A stretch of 64,000 nucleotides of DNA, taken from assembly GCF_032362555.1 (NCBI RefSeq), contig NC_083536.1, positions 2,294,001 through 2,358,000 on the forward strand. The letters are read 5' to 3'. Positions 19,381 to 29,753 of the stretch are shown here, in pieces; within the stretch, counting starts at the first letter, position 1; each line of letters starts with the position of its first letter. The notes under the pieces are model-generated. The model was given only the letters and a program-made list of their open reading frames with translations, was not told the origin of the DNA and did not search any database. The DNA is from Amyelois transitella (Eukaryota; Arthropoda; Insecta; Lepidoptera; Pyralidae). The translations under genes and the position numbers were made by a program.

Positions 19381-20892
19381 TTACACTATTTGCTCATTTT
19401 TCATTTTATTTTCTGGACTATATATATATAGATTTTTCGGATTTCCAACCCTTGAGCAAGCTACATACAGCTGACCGTGAGAGAAGCAGGGTTCTTTGAG
19501 GTTAATGCCACAATATTTTAAAGTTTGTCCTTGCGCTTTGTTAATTGTAAAACTAAAAGCTAATTTAATTGGAAATTGCAGTCTTTTAAATTGAAATGGC
19601 AATTCAGAAGAGATCAGTGGTATTCTAGGTATAAATACTGTTTGTCCTTTGTTCTTTCCAGAAATAAGTTCAGCTTCAATAATATTATTCGATAGCTGTT
19701 TTACGATCATTCTCGTTCCATTACATAGTTTTAGAGAGCTGAGATTTCTAAGTAGTATGATTGGAGATCCAATTTTGAGACAAAGGCAGTGTAATGGCAT
19801 TCCTGGTACTTGTAAAGAGTTCAGAAATTCTGTAGGGAAGTTGACACTTTCCTCACTGGATACCATCGTGTCCATCGATTTATATATTCTCTCTTCACCA
19901 GGTATTTTCTTAAGAATATTGAAATTGATATCGTCAACAACATTATTTTTAGTGGCCAAAATTGCTGTTTGAAATAACCACTCTACGTTGGTATAGTTTT
20001 GAACAATATGTGGATAAATTTTGTCGATTAGATCGTTTTCAGTAGTGGCTATGTTATAGAAATCACTATTGAGTTCAATGAGGCCGGTCGTTTGGTTAGT
20101 AGGATATGTTTCTTCACCTATTTGTAAAAGTATTTTAGCAAAATGTGCTGTTGCTTCATCTTTTGATAATTCAACTCTCATGTTTTTTGTTAATTGCAGT
20201 ATTTGTACTTGTGACCAGAGATGTGACTTTTTTAAGCATGCATTGATTTGGTCTGCTGGTGTTGACTTGGGAATAACTGGAAGTGTTTGTCGAAAATCTC
20301 CCGACAGTATGAGTAGAGCTCCTCCCATTATTTCAGAGTTTTTTCGCAATTCTTGTAATGTTCTGTTCATTGCTTCAAGTGATTTTTTATGGGCCATGGT
20401 GCATTCATCCCATAAGATAACTTTAGCTTGTTTTAGACATTGACCCCGTCCAGATTTTCCTGAGATTTTACATACCGGGAATTGTTGTTCTGCTATATTC
20501 AACGGTAGTTGTAAAGCAGAATGGGCAGTTCGTCCTCCTTCCATAAGTGTGGCTGCAATGCCGGATGATGCTAGTGCCGTGCCAGTGCGATGTGTTTTTT
20601 AACACGTATTTCTGCCAGTATTAGATTTAGTAGAAACGTTTTACCGGTGCCTCCTGGTGCGTCCAAATAAATAATTCCACCAGTGTTGTTAATTATCCGG
20701 TCCATTATAACGTTGTAAACTTTTTTTTGATTGTCATTGAGGAGTGGTTTGTTGTGAGCAATGTATTCAAGCAGTTCATTGATGTAGCTTTTTTCCTTTG
20801 TAATTTCGTAGTTTAACACACTGAAAGCATTTCTTTGTGGTGCTGGCATTCCAAGTTCTACTAAAGCCTGGTTATTTATTGCTAAATCTTTA
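19381..20892 (-). pseudogene. Helitron helicase domain (Pif1-like, superfamily 1B)
   Basis: Walker A is read as DAPGGTGKTFL (20571-20849 frame) and Walker B as VILWDECTMAH; later helicase motifs include LSGDFRQTLPVI, FTINKAQGQTL and LYVACSRV near the C-terminus (19381-20544 frame). The two frames are offset by a shift near 20578, just after KKHIALA. A TAG stop (about 20893) separates this region from the upstream part. The domain unwinds DNA during rolling-circle transposition. The C-terminal end at 19381 is a normal end for the family. Confidence 0.88.
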
Positions 20893-20894
20893 AT

Positions 20895-23056
20895 CTAATC
20901 TAATTTATCTTCTAAGCGAATGAGTGTTTCATTGAAGATGTCATCATTGAATTCTATAGTCAGTTCTGGATTAGTTTGTCGGATTTGGTACAATATATCA
21001 TCACTCATACTCCTCTTGAAAGCGTCCCATAGTCGTTTTGGGTTTGATGGGTTACATGTTGTTAGAATTATGGCGAATAACTCCCGAAGTTGTTCAGCTG
21101 AAGCTGTGAGTGTAGCTTCTTGTAGTGTTAATTCCCAGTGGTTATCGTTTTCCAATAATCCTAAGCGTTGACATGCTTCTCTGTACGTCTGGCATAGGTA
21201 GCCGTTAATAGTCCTTAGATCTGTGAAACTTGTTGGTCCCCGTATTTCGTGTAACAACATCCGGAGATAGAAACATTCGGCATTGTTTGGATGTACAGTG
21301 TATACTCGACCTATTGTGTCAGCTTTCATGATTTCTGTATGACCCTCCTCTGGTATTCCTTGTTTTCGTCGTTGAAAAATTTTCCTTGTTTTGTCCCACG
21401 TATAATAAATAGGGACGTCAAAATACAGTAATGTCTTTGCGAATGAATCCGTTTGGCACAGTTGGAATGCTGTTAATGTTGTGTTCTCAGGTGGTTCGCT
21501 TGCAATTTTTCTAGCCGACTCTCTTGTGAAGTAAACTCTTTGTCCATTCTCCAAATGTACTGCTAGATGCTGCACAGCTGGTTCGCGTTCATGTATGGGA
21601 AAACTAAAAATCCTCCATGCTGCTTCGTTACTGTTGTGTATCTTCCCATTTGGTACATGAGAATCTCATCATTTCTGTTATTTTGTTCGCTATTTTGGAC
21701 TATTTGAAATACTGCCATATCACTACCTTTGTTTACGTACTTACATATGTATTTAATAGATTTTACTGAATTGCAGTAATTAACGTTTATGTGAGCTTGG
21801 AACATTTTCGAAAGTAGTGGGTTATATGGTACTACCCATTGGTTATCTATTTCCAGTTCGTCTTTGCCTTGTATTCGTATTTTTGCTGTGAAGCCACCGT
21901 TTTTCGGTGATCGTCTTGGATATTTTTTATGCATTTTCCATCACTCATGCATGGTGCATTGAAGTTTAATGATCCACATGGTCCGTGAATCATGTTTTTC
22001 ACTACTATGTTGTACAGTTCCGGATCTTTTTGTGGATCGGGAAATTCTGCTTGGATGATTTTGTCAATATCCGTGGGATAAATTTTATCGTGTAGCCATA
22101 TGAGATTGTGTGAGTGAGGTAATCCTCGTTTTTGCCACTCAATTGTATACATCCAGCATCGAACGGTTCCAAAGATGTGGTATTTTGTGATGACTTCAAT
22201 AAATTTTTTTTGTTTTTGTCGAAAAACTCGGGCTATTATTTCATGTCGATCCATGGAGGTTTGTCCGTATTTTAGTTGTTCTTTGATGTCTGGCCATGAT
22301 GAGTTGCATGTAAATGTTATGAAGAGATCAGGTCGTCCATATTTTCTTACGTAAGTCATGGCATCTTGAGTATATTCGTGCATATTTTTTTGGACTTCCT
22401 GTGTATGATGAAGGTAATATTACCATTGTTCCAATATCATCAATATTGCCGTCATTCCTGATTGCGTCTCGAAGATGGATGTATTCTTCTATGCGTAGTT
22501 TCTTCTGATTCAGTCCTATGTAAAGCATTCGTTCTGCTTCTATTTTTGCGTACATATCTACCAGAAATTGTTGAAATAAACGGCGAGTGTTGAGTATGTG
22601 ATTGTATATTTCATTGTTCTCTGATCATTAAGCGGTAAGCATAGAACTCCTTGGAAGTGACTTTTTTGTTTGTTTCTTTGCTGTTTCAGGATGCACTTGT
22701 TTTATATTGAAATGGTATCCGTCCTCTCCGTGCAGAAATATTAATGGATATTGAAGAGCATCATAGGAACGGTGTGTCTCTGCAATGCGTTGTAGTCCTT
22801 TTCCTCTTCGTTGTACAATTATGTCACGGCTTGTATTTTCATTGTCTACAATTACGATGGCAACTTCATCTATCTGAGGTGCATTAAATCTACGTTCGTG
22901 CTCTCCAGGTGGTCTTTTATCGGCTCGAATTACAATTTTATAGTCATCAGAAATCATGCGGTCTAATGTTGTTTTGAATATGTAAATCAATTGATTGTAT
23001 TTGTGTAAGATCTTCTGTACATTTCGGATTATTTCGCGACTCAATCCATTAAAATT

Positions 23057-23062
<6 letters not shown>
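20895..23062 (-). pseudogene. Helitron Rep (HUH endonuclease) region
   Basis: In 21847-22383 the Helitron-like N domain (YVRKYGRPDLFITFTCN) is followed by the HUH motif in QKRGLPHSHNLIWL. The two-tyrosine motif is in KYICKYVNKG in 21563-21934. A linker (20895-21575) leads to the helicase. Frame changes are seen near 22620, 22385, 21925 and 21590. The domain nicks and joins DNA at the element ends through the paired tyrosines. Confidence 0.88.

Positions 23063-23123
<61 letters not shown>
23063..23123 (-). repeat. Poly(A) tail of LINE B (61 nt)
   Basis: An uninterrupted run of 61 T on the plus strand forms the 3' end of LINE B, directly next to the target duplication TGTGCA. Long pure tails shrink or gain point changes quickly, which supports youth. 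Confidence 0.9.
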
Positions 23124-23126
<3 letters not shown>

Positions 23127-23230
23127 TTTGTCCTGCAAAACTGCTTACGCGGTTTGACTGCAGGTAATAGTCTCATTTATACTTATATGTAGGTACTTAA
23201 ATCATAAACTATCTTATAAGATCAAAAGAA

Positions 23231-26200
23231 TTACAGTGATTCGAGTAAATATTTTTTTAACATATTCTTGAATCGGCATAAGCGTGGTTCCAGTCTGATA
23301 TTTTCAGGTAAACTATTAAGAAGATACGGTAAACGTTTTTTTAAAGTTCTATCTCCAAAGTAATTGTTTACTCTGGGGACCTTATATTTGCCTGTGGTTA
23401 CTGACCTAGTGCCACGCCCATGTCTAATCAACGCTAAGCTGAGATCCCGTTTGCCATGGTTATTAACTGCCAAAAGGTATTTATGTTTTAAGCTTACTGG
23501 TAAGATTTTGCATATTTTAAATAATTTAGTATAATCTCCTTTACAATGAATTTTTGTTTTTCTGTTGACTAATAGTTTTAAGAATCTGATTTGTAGTGCT
23601 TCTAATCTATCGATGTAAGTTTTGAAAGTTAGTCCATAGCAATCAAGAGCGTATCCCAATATAGAATCGACTAAGGCGAAGTATAAACATTTCAATACTG
23701 ATGTAGGTACTTTAAAACATAGGTGATAAAATTTTCCTAGTAGTATTCTTAATTTATTACATATATAATCTATATGGGATTCCCAGGAAAATTTAGTGTC
23801 TATTTTGACACCCAGGTAAGTTACAGAACTGACATTTTCAATAGGTGTACATTTGCAATCTAAATTATTATCATGGAAGCATTCGAAACTATGAGCAAAT
23901 AACGGAGGCGGAGATTCCACGGGGCGGAGATGAGGTGAGTGAATTATAAGCAATTTCGTTTTTTCTGTATTTAAAATGATGCCATTATCATGTGACCATT
24001 TCACCACCGCGTCTACGTCCCGCTGGACTAAACGGCACGTCTCGGCAAGGTCTGTTCCTGCGCTCAGCGTGCACAGGTCGTCGGCGAACATGTACGCGGA
24101 GCAGTGCTGCAGCGCTCCGCAGAGGCCGTTAACGTGCATCAGGTAACAGACAGGACCACACCCCGACCCCTGCGGGACGCCGCAATCGACTAATTTTTCG
24201 TCACTTAGCGTGTCTCCGACCTTCACTCTATAAGAGCGTCCAGTAAGGTAGTCGCTGAACCATTGGTTCAGCGGCTGTCCCAATCCGCATTCCTCCATGC
24301 CCTTCAAGAGGGTATCCATATCTAGGGTTTCAAATGCCTTCTTAAAGTCATAAAAAACAGCTACAACAATTTTTTTGTTTTCTAAATGTGTATTAATATC
24401 GTCCGTAAATTTAGATAATAGCGTATTTGTACTTTTCTGTTTCTGAAAACCGTGTTGACATTCATTAAGAATATTGTTTTTTTGTAAATAGGTACCAATT
24501 TGATTAACTATACTTTTTTCTATTATTTTGTCGATAGCTGATAATATTGCTATTGGTCTGAAATTGGAATATACCTTTTTATTCCCTCTTTTATGGATTG
24601 GACGTATTATGGCTTCTTTTAATTTAGTAGGAAATTTTTTATTTTTCACAGACAAGTTTATTAATTTTGCTAAAACAGGGCTAATCTTATCAACAATTAG
24701 TTTCAAATCGGACATGCGTACAAGGTCGCTTCCTGGCGATTTATTTTTATCCATTTTATCTATAATTTTTTTAACATCATTACTGTCAACCGGTTGCCAC
24801 CTCATAAACACGCTCGATGGATTAATATAACTATTTCTATCTAACCATTTTTGATCACATGAATGCTTTATCTGTTTGATTTCATTGGAAAATGTGTTCG
24901 CAAATTCGTTACATATGACATCTATACTTCCGTTATTTTTCATATTATTAAGGATCAACTCGTCCAATGATTGCTTTTTGTTACCTAATAAAGCATTAAT
25001 TTTATCCCATATTTTTTTAATATTATTATTACAGTCTATTATAGTCTTTTTATCATACTCAACGTTACTTCTAAAAATTACTTTCTGACATTTATTTCTA
25101 TATCTAGTATAATTTAGACGCTTTATCATATTCTTTGTATCGCTGCACCATATCTTAAATAATCTATCTTTTTCTTTAACCATATATTTTATTTTATCAT
25201 TAATCCAAGGTTTTTCATTTCTTGTATCCCTATTTCCTGATGTATTTTTTAATTTATAACATTGGTTGTAAATATTACTAAACAATTTGGCGAGTTCTTC
25301 GTACAGTTTAAGTGGGCAATCATAACATAACAGATGTTCGAAATCGGTTTCTAATAGTTTTTCTCTTACTAATCGATTATCAAGTACGCGTTGTTGGTTC
25401 GCACGTATAGGATGCGGTGCCGCGGCCGCCTGCGCAGTGACGTGCGCGCGCGGCCGCGACCCCACTCCTCTAGCAGTCGCGGCGCAGGCGCTAACTGTGG
25501 TACTTACACTGTTAGCTCGCCGAGTTTGTTTCCATTGTATCGCGGCCGCAACTAAATAGTGGTCTGAAATTTTATGTTTTATTACTGCTGAATCAATAAG
25601 TGCTGTTGGTGACTTAATAAAAATGTGGTCCAAACATGATTCTACTAATTTACCATTTAAAATTTCCCTTCTCGTTACATCATTAATGCATTTTAAGTAT
25701 CCATTTTCAGCCAATATATCTTCATAAAACTTCACATAAGTATCATTATTTTTTAACAAGTTTATGTTTAAATCTCCACATATAATTACTTTTGCATTAG
25801 TAGGTAAAGACTGTAAAAGTTTATAAAAGTAGGTAAGAAATTCTTTTATTTTATTTTGATTATTATACCTTGGTGGTCTATAAATAGAAATAACGTGGAT
25901 TTGCTCACCTTGCCAATCGCACACAATGGAAACAAACTCCGCCGCCCGCTCGTGATCCGCGAATATAGGCGTCTCGCTCGCGCGCGCGGACAGCCTCGTG
26001 CGCGAATATACCAACACCCCGCCACCTCTTCTCTCATTACGCGTATGTACATTAAGATCGAATCCAGGAATGTTATAAAATGACAATAATGAAAAGTTAA
26101 TGTTTGGCTCAGTTAGTACTAGAATATCTATATGATTTAAAGAATTATTTATAGCAACTAAAAGCTCTGAAAAATGTTTCTTAATAGAACATATATTTAT

Positions 26201-26305
26201 GTGTATTATACATAAGTCCTTCCTATAGATTGTTTGGCGTATCCAGTTGTCTACGTTATCAGCACACACATAATTAATCGATTCATCGTTAGATATTAAG
26301 TCCAA
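23231..26305 (-). CDS. LINE B ORF2: AP-endonuclease and reverse transcriptase
   Basis: This 1024-residue frame is open throughout. The endonuclease fills about residues 30-275: IHINICSIKKHF, LVLTEPNI, GGGVLVYSR, ISIYRPPR, ICGDLNINLL and ISDHYLVAA. The RT spans about 510-800: KNKSPGSDLVRMS, NFRPIAILSAIDKIIEK, QHGFQKQKST, FYDFKKAFETLD, GVPQGSGCGPVCYLM and the catalytic FADD at about 740-743. A C-terminal region with LGYALDCYGLTFKTYIDRL follows. Length and order match full LINE ORF2s. Residues 255-310 come from a GC-rich patch (Ala/Arg/His rich) that looks different from the rest. It nicks DNA and copies its RNA on the spot. Confidence 0.92.
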   Translation of the reverse strand: MDLISNDESINYVCADNVDNWIRQTIYRKDLCIIHINICSIKKHFSELLVAINNSLNHIDILVLTEPNINFSLLSFYNIPGFDLNVHTRNERRGGGVLVYSRTRLSARASETPIFADHERAAEFVSIVCDWQGEQIHVISIYRPPRYNNQNKIKEFLTYFYKLLQSLPTNAKVIICGDLNINLLKNNDTYVKFYEDILAENGYLKCINDVTRREILNGKLVESCLDHIFIKSPTALIDSAVIKHKISDHYLVAAAIQWKQTRRANSVSTTVSACAATARGVGSRPRAHVTAQAAAAPHPIRANQQRVLDNRLVREKLLETDFEHLLCYDCPLKLYEELAKLFSNIYNQCYKLKNTSGNRDTRNEKPWINDKIKYMVKEKDRLFKIWCSDTKNMIKRLNYTRYRNKCQKVIFRSNVEYDKKTIIDCNNNIKKIWDKINALLGNKKQSLDELILNNMKNNGSIDVICNEFANTFSNEIKQIKHSCDQKWLDRNSYINPSSVFMRWQPVDSNDVKKIIDKMDKNKSPGSDLVRMSDLKLIVDKISPVLAKLINLSVKNKKFPTKLKEAIIRPIHKRGNKKVYSNFRPIAILSAIDKIIEKSIVNQIGTYLQKNNILNECQHGFQKQKSTNTLLSKFTDDINTHLENKKIVVAVFYDFKKAFETLDMDTLLKGMEECGLGQPLNQWFSDYLTGRSYRVKVGDTLSDEKLVDCGVPQGSGCGPVCYLMHVNGLCGALQHCSAYMFADDLCTLSAGTDLAETCRLVQRDVDAVVKWSHDNGIILNTEKTKLLIIHSPHLRPVESPPPLFAHSFECFHDNNLDCKCTPIENVSSVTYLGVKIDTKFSWESHIDYICNKLRILLGKFYHLCFKVPTSVLKCLYFALVDSILGYALDCYGLTFKTYIDRLEALQIRFLKLLVNRKTKIHCKGDYTKLFKICKILPVSLKHKYLLAVNNHGKRDLSLALIRHGRGTRSVTTGKYKVPRVNNYFGDRTLKKRLPYLLNSLPENIRLEPRLCRFKNMLKKYLLESL

Positions 26306-26377
26306 TTGTAGTGTGTCTGCGAATTATATTGATAACTTTTAAACATAATAATTTTATAAGTTAAGAATAAGGAGAAA

Positions 26378-27307
26378 TTATATCTTGCTAAGCAAATCGG
26401 ATATATCACTTTCATCACGAATACATATGGACTTTTCACCATCTAATTTTTTAACAAGAATCTTTCCGTTTGACACCCATATGTATTTATACGCGCCCCG
26501 AAGATCCTTCTTTGTATTCCATAGCAGAGCTCGGGTGAATTTAGTGAGGGCTTCATTTATATATATTTTATTTGTTGCTGATCCCGTTGTGATGTCATTA
26601 CTAGTTACACCCATCATATTCCGGCGTTGTGCTAGCCATTTATCGCGAGATTCCACTCCAGTTGATTTGAACGCCACGATTATCGGGGACGGCTTTGCGT
26701 CACTTTTTTGCACGCGGGTACTCGAAGCTCGCCTTACGCTCTCGATGTCCGATGTATTAACCTTCAAAGTTTGGGCAATATTCGATACTATCTCCTTCAG
26801 GTTTTCTCCAGGTACTTGTTCTATCCCTACTATTTCTAGGTTGTTCTTTAGAGAAGTTTGCTCGAAATCACGCATTTTCTGTTCTAGCGCAATATTGCAT
26901 TTTTCTAGGTAGACACACTTATTATTGATATTATCTACTTTTTTCTCCAGCTTATTGATTTTTTCTCTTGATTTTTCGTGCTCTGCGATCAAGGTATCAT
27001 ATTTATCAGACAGCATGCTGAGGCTCTGAGTGATTGCATCGAGATGTTTTTTAACTCCCGGTATTTCGCCAACTTTCTTCTGTATGTCCTTAAGAATATT
27101 TCCGTAGTCTTGTACCCTCTCCTCCTGCTCGTCTTCCTCCGATCCCTCATCCTCACAGTTATTACAGTAATTTCTGGTTTTCCCCAACTTTAAGTCTGCT
27201 ACCAAACCCTTCACGCAATTCCTATGAAAAGTGCCCTGGCATGGTCCTTGGCATATGAAATGCAATCCTTTTTTTGGCAACACCTTTTTACATTTTTGGC
27301 ACTCCAT
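26378..27307 (-). CDS. LINE B ORF1: PHD-type zinc finger, coiled coil, FP25K-like region
   Basis: The 309-residue frame starts MECQKCKKVLPKKGLHF, with a Cys/His finger across residues 3-51 (CQKC, CQGPC, HRNC, CNNC). A long acidic stretch (GSEEDEQEER) and a coiled coil (about 95-150, HEKSREKINKLEKKVDNINN) follow. The C-terminal part (about 155-309) has NNLEIVGIEQVPGENL, the NKIYINEALTKFTRALLWN segment and YIWVSNGKILVKK. The same architecture is found in LINEs C and E here. It is the RNA-binding partner of ORF2, which starts 72 bases downstream. Confidence 0.9.
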   Translation of the reverse strand: MECQKCKKVLPKKGLHFICQGPCQGTFHRNCVKGLVADLKLGKTRNYCNNCEDEGSEEDEQEERVQDYGNILKDIQKKVGEIPGVKKHLDAITQSLSMLSDKYDTLIAEHEKSREKINKLEKKVDNINNKCVYLEKCNIALEQKMRDFEQTSLKNNLEIVGIEQVPGENLKEIVSNIAQTLKVNTSDIESVRRASSTRVQKSDAKPSPIIVAFKSTGVESRDKWLAQRRNMMGVTSNDITTGSATNKIYINEALTKFTRALLWNTKKDLRGAYKYIWVSNGKILVKKLDGEKSICIRDESDISDLLSKI

Positions 27308-27442
27308 TTTAAATATTACGTAGTCACTTAAATATTATTTGACTTTAATCACTTTTGTTTACGTCGCACGCGCGCACTACTTGTAGATCGTATTTGACCT
27401 TGACGCGTGTGCGCGGGTCGACACTCCGTGCGAGACTGTGCA

Positions 27443-28093
27443 TCGCTGATCAATTTCTTGTTCTTCATTTCCGATGAAATATACTTGCAGAAATTTATAG
27501 TCTTCGTTAGGCATTGGCAGTAACGATCCTATTTTGTGATAAATTTGCCCCTGAATTGAAAATACATATTCAAATTCATTTCTATTAGTGTTGGTCGAAG
27601 TAACTCCGAAAGAAGTCATTTGGAAGCAGGAGTCATATGATATTATATTTTGAAGAAAGTGTTTTGATTCTTGTGTTTCCCCGGTCATGTAATGTAGAAA
27701 TTCCTGCGGAGGTGCTTCCAGTGGTGGTAGTCAAATTTTTCCATTCATGCAACAGAGACCTGGTGTTTCTTTACTGAATTTTTTCGCGTGGCAAAATTGG
27801 CAAATGTTATTAATTTTTCCGATCACAACATGTTTATGATTGTAATATTTTTTCGTTGGGTCGTAGTGGAATGCTTCCTTTGTTAAATTATCTTTTAAAA
27901 TTCTCGATTCTTCTACACTTTCATTCTCTTTCCTTTCTTCACTTTTTGTGCTTCTCAGAGTTCTCATCCTGGTTCGTTGATTTTGTAAACGTGCTTCGCG
28001 CTCTTCTTCCGTTTCATTTCTTCGATGTTCTTTTTGTTTCCGCCGTTTCGCTGCAGAACTGGCAAGATCTCCTCCTCTTTTACGTCTAGGCAT
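27443..28093 (-). pseudogene. Helitron Rep N-terminal part
   Basis: The frame 27731-28093 begins MPRRKRGGDLASS, is strongly basic (a likely nuclear/DNA-binding tail) and has a C..C-H..C finger-like pattern (CQFCHAKKF, GLCCMNG). After a TGA stop near 27728 the same frame resumes (PPLEAPPQEF) and runs through 27377-27688 into the LINE B insertion point with NEEQEIDQRC. This is the standard start of insect Helitron Rep proteins (cysteine finger, then LPPLP-like). Confidence 0.8.
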
Positions 28094-28318
28094 TGTTTTC
28101 TGTAAAATATAAATTAAATAAACATTTTATAGACAAACAATTAAAAGAAAAAGAAAAACAATCATTAGGATTAATTAAAGACACTATTAATTATTTTTTC
28201 AAAAATAATAAATATAAATAATTAATAATCAAACTGAGAACTTTTTTTTTTAAAGTCTGTTCAAAATACTTACATTTGGTATTTCACAATAAAGGCTCAC
28301 AGACGACTTTTTTTGGGC
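28094..28318. other. Upstream region of the Helitron, AT-rich
   Basis: The sequence is non-coding. A piece at about 28170-28310 (ATTAATTAAAGACACTATTA ... GGCTCACAGACGACTT) is imperfectly repeated at about 33217-33285, on the far side of LINE A copy 1. Confidence 0.5.
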
Positions 28319-28541
28319 GGTAGGAGTGAAAAACAATAAGACAAGTTTTAAGTTGCTCTTCCTATTTTATTTTGATTTTAGCTATTTAAATATCCAAAAT
28401 AGTTTTCAATGTGTTAATGTCTTAAAGCTACTCGCCTGTACTTATTTTCTCAGTCCTTTCTTCACTGTTTACATATTTTAAATCTGCGTCACTTCATCAT
28501 TCACTCTACACAAGTTTTCAATCACTTTTCATTGAAGCACC

Positions 28542-29190
28542 ATGGACCCTCTTGGACAACTAAGTAAAGATATTGCTGATATGACTGTCCTGTTCAAGTC
28601 TAAAATGGCTTCTTTTGAAGCATCATTGGGCAATCAAAGTCAGGGTCAGGATACATCATCTCTTGCCAGTGAGTACTACACTTTTAAATCATTCATATTG
28701 AAAGCAGTTTCCGGCCTCAATGCACAGATGGGTTTGGTACTACAGTCTTTAGATGCAATGGAAATGAGAGCTCGATCCAACATTTTACTCCTACATGGTG
28801 TTGCAGGTGTTGCAAATTTGGGCTGCCAAAAGATACCTATAGGGCAGTGGTCTGACTCTGTCGGAGTTTTTGACAGCTGCAAGACATGCTGTGTTTGTGG
28901 AGGCCAGGAAGTCCCTCGGTGTTAGGGGCTGTTGGACTGCTGATGGCAAAATAGTGATAGTTAGTGCGGATGGGTCAAAGCGCAGAATTTCAACATTGGG
29001 CGAACTTCATGCCGCACTTGGCAGTGAGTATGCTTCCGATAAATCAGAAGCAGGGACTCTCGAATCGGCTGGCTCCACTCCCACTGCTGTGGTGAAGTCT
29101 GCTGTGGGGGCTTCTGGCGTGTCCGTTAAGGAGCGGGCTGGGCGCCCTGTAAATAAACCACGTCCTACACGATCCCAGACGAAAAAGTAG
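28542..29190 (+). pseudogene. LINE A copy 1 ORF1
   Basis: The first frame (28542-28925) starts MDPLGQLSKDIADMTVLFKS and has a coiled-coil-like N-terminus and LLLHGV. Relative to the 244-residue copy at 52119-52853, about 60 codons after LLLHG are missing near 28820, and the frame changes; it resumes in 28870-29190 with ARHAVFVEARKSLGVRGCW to a basic tail (RPTRSQTKK). The protein of this family has no PHD finger and would bind the LINE RNA. Confidence 0.8.
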
Positions 29191-29753
29191 ACCTCTTCAG
29201 TTTGCAAAATCTTTGCTGTAATATTTCAAATATAGTTTTGAACTTTTAATATTTACCTACATTGTAAGTTTGTAAAAAGTGCCGGTCATTTCAACTTATT
29301 TATTGCAGTCTTTTTTATGGCACGCACGACAGTGACACTGACAACTCATTGTTATTTTCCCGTTCGAGTGGGCTGCCGAAGGATTTCATGTCACACGGCT
29401 GTTTTTTTTTTGCGCTTAGTCCTACTTTCACATAAAGCAAGTTCTCACTATGGGATATTGCAGCATTGAGTTTGTCACTACACTATTGTTTATTTTTTAT
29501 TTTTTTTTCTTTGTCCTGCTTTTTTGTACGATTTCGGGTTGTACTGTGATTTTAAATTTTATTTATTTATTAATATACGGTAATTTTGATTTATCTTATT
29601 TAGTAATAGAATATGTAAGTCGTAGTATTATTTTTATGGTAAGGCGAGAAAACTAAAGATAATTATTACCTAATTTATTGTTGAATATTTGTTATATATT
29701 AAATATATTCATACATATATATTCATACATATATTATTTTATTTATATATTTA
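29191..29753 (+). other. Spacer between ORF1 and ORF2 of LINE A copy 1
   Basis: A 560-bp AT-rich non-coding gap. The same kind of gap (about 500 bp) separates ORF1 and ORF2 in copies 2 and 3, so it belongs to the element. Confidence 0.6.

Larger units (their letters stand above)
23063..27436 (-). mobile_element. LINE B, full-length CR1-like LINE with two open ORFs, young insertion
   Basis: The element lies within the Helitron Rep gene and is flanked by the 6-bp duplication TGTGCA (23057-23062 and 27437-27442). It has a 5' UTR (27308-27436), ORF1 (26378-27307), ORF2 (23231-26305), a short 3' UTR and an unbroken 61-nt A tail (T run 23063-23123 on the plus strand). If it is left out, the Helitron frame reads through (…ATGCACAAAT… on the minus strand). 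Both ORFs being open and the tail uninterrupted indicate a recent insertion; it may be competent. Confidence 0.9.
19264..28093 (-). mobile_element. Autonomous-type Helitron, broken, split by LINE B
   Basis: On the minus strand a Rep/helicase gene runs from 28093 to 19381, interrupted only by LINE B (23063-27436). The 3' terminus is read as CTAG at 19264-19267 followed by T, preceded by an imperfect GC hairpin (GGGCGAAGCC within 19271-19292), as Helitrons require. The 5' TC end lies upstream of 28093 and was not located; LINE A copy 1 appears to have landed in that upstream region. About seven frame changes or stops break the gene, so it is inactive, but it could have mobilised the non-autonomous Helitrons of the family. 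Confidence 0.85.

Noticed and set aside
19381-20544. Host Pif1 helicase gene
   Set aside because: It is joined to a Rep domain with HUH and two-tyrosine motifs upstream and a CTAG hairpin end downstream, so it belongs to a Helitron.
22995-23192. A poly-Phe protein on the plus strand
   Set aside because: It is the translation of the LINE B poly(A) tail complement.
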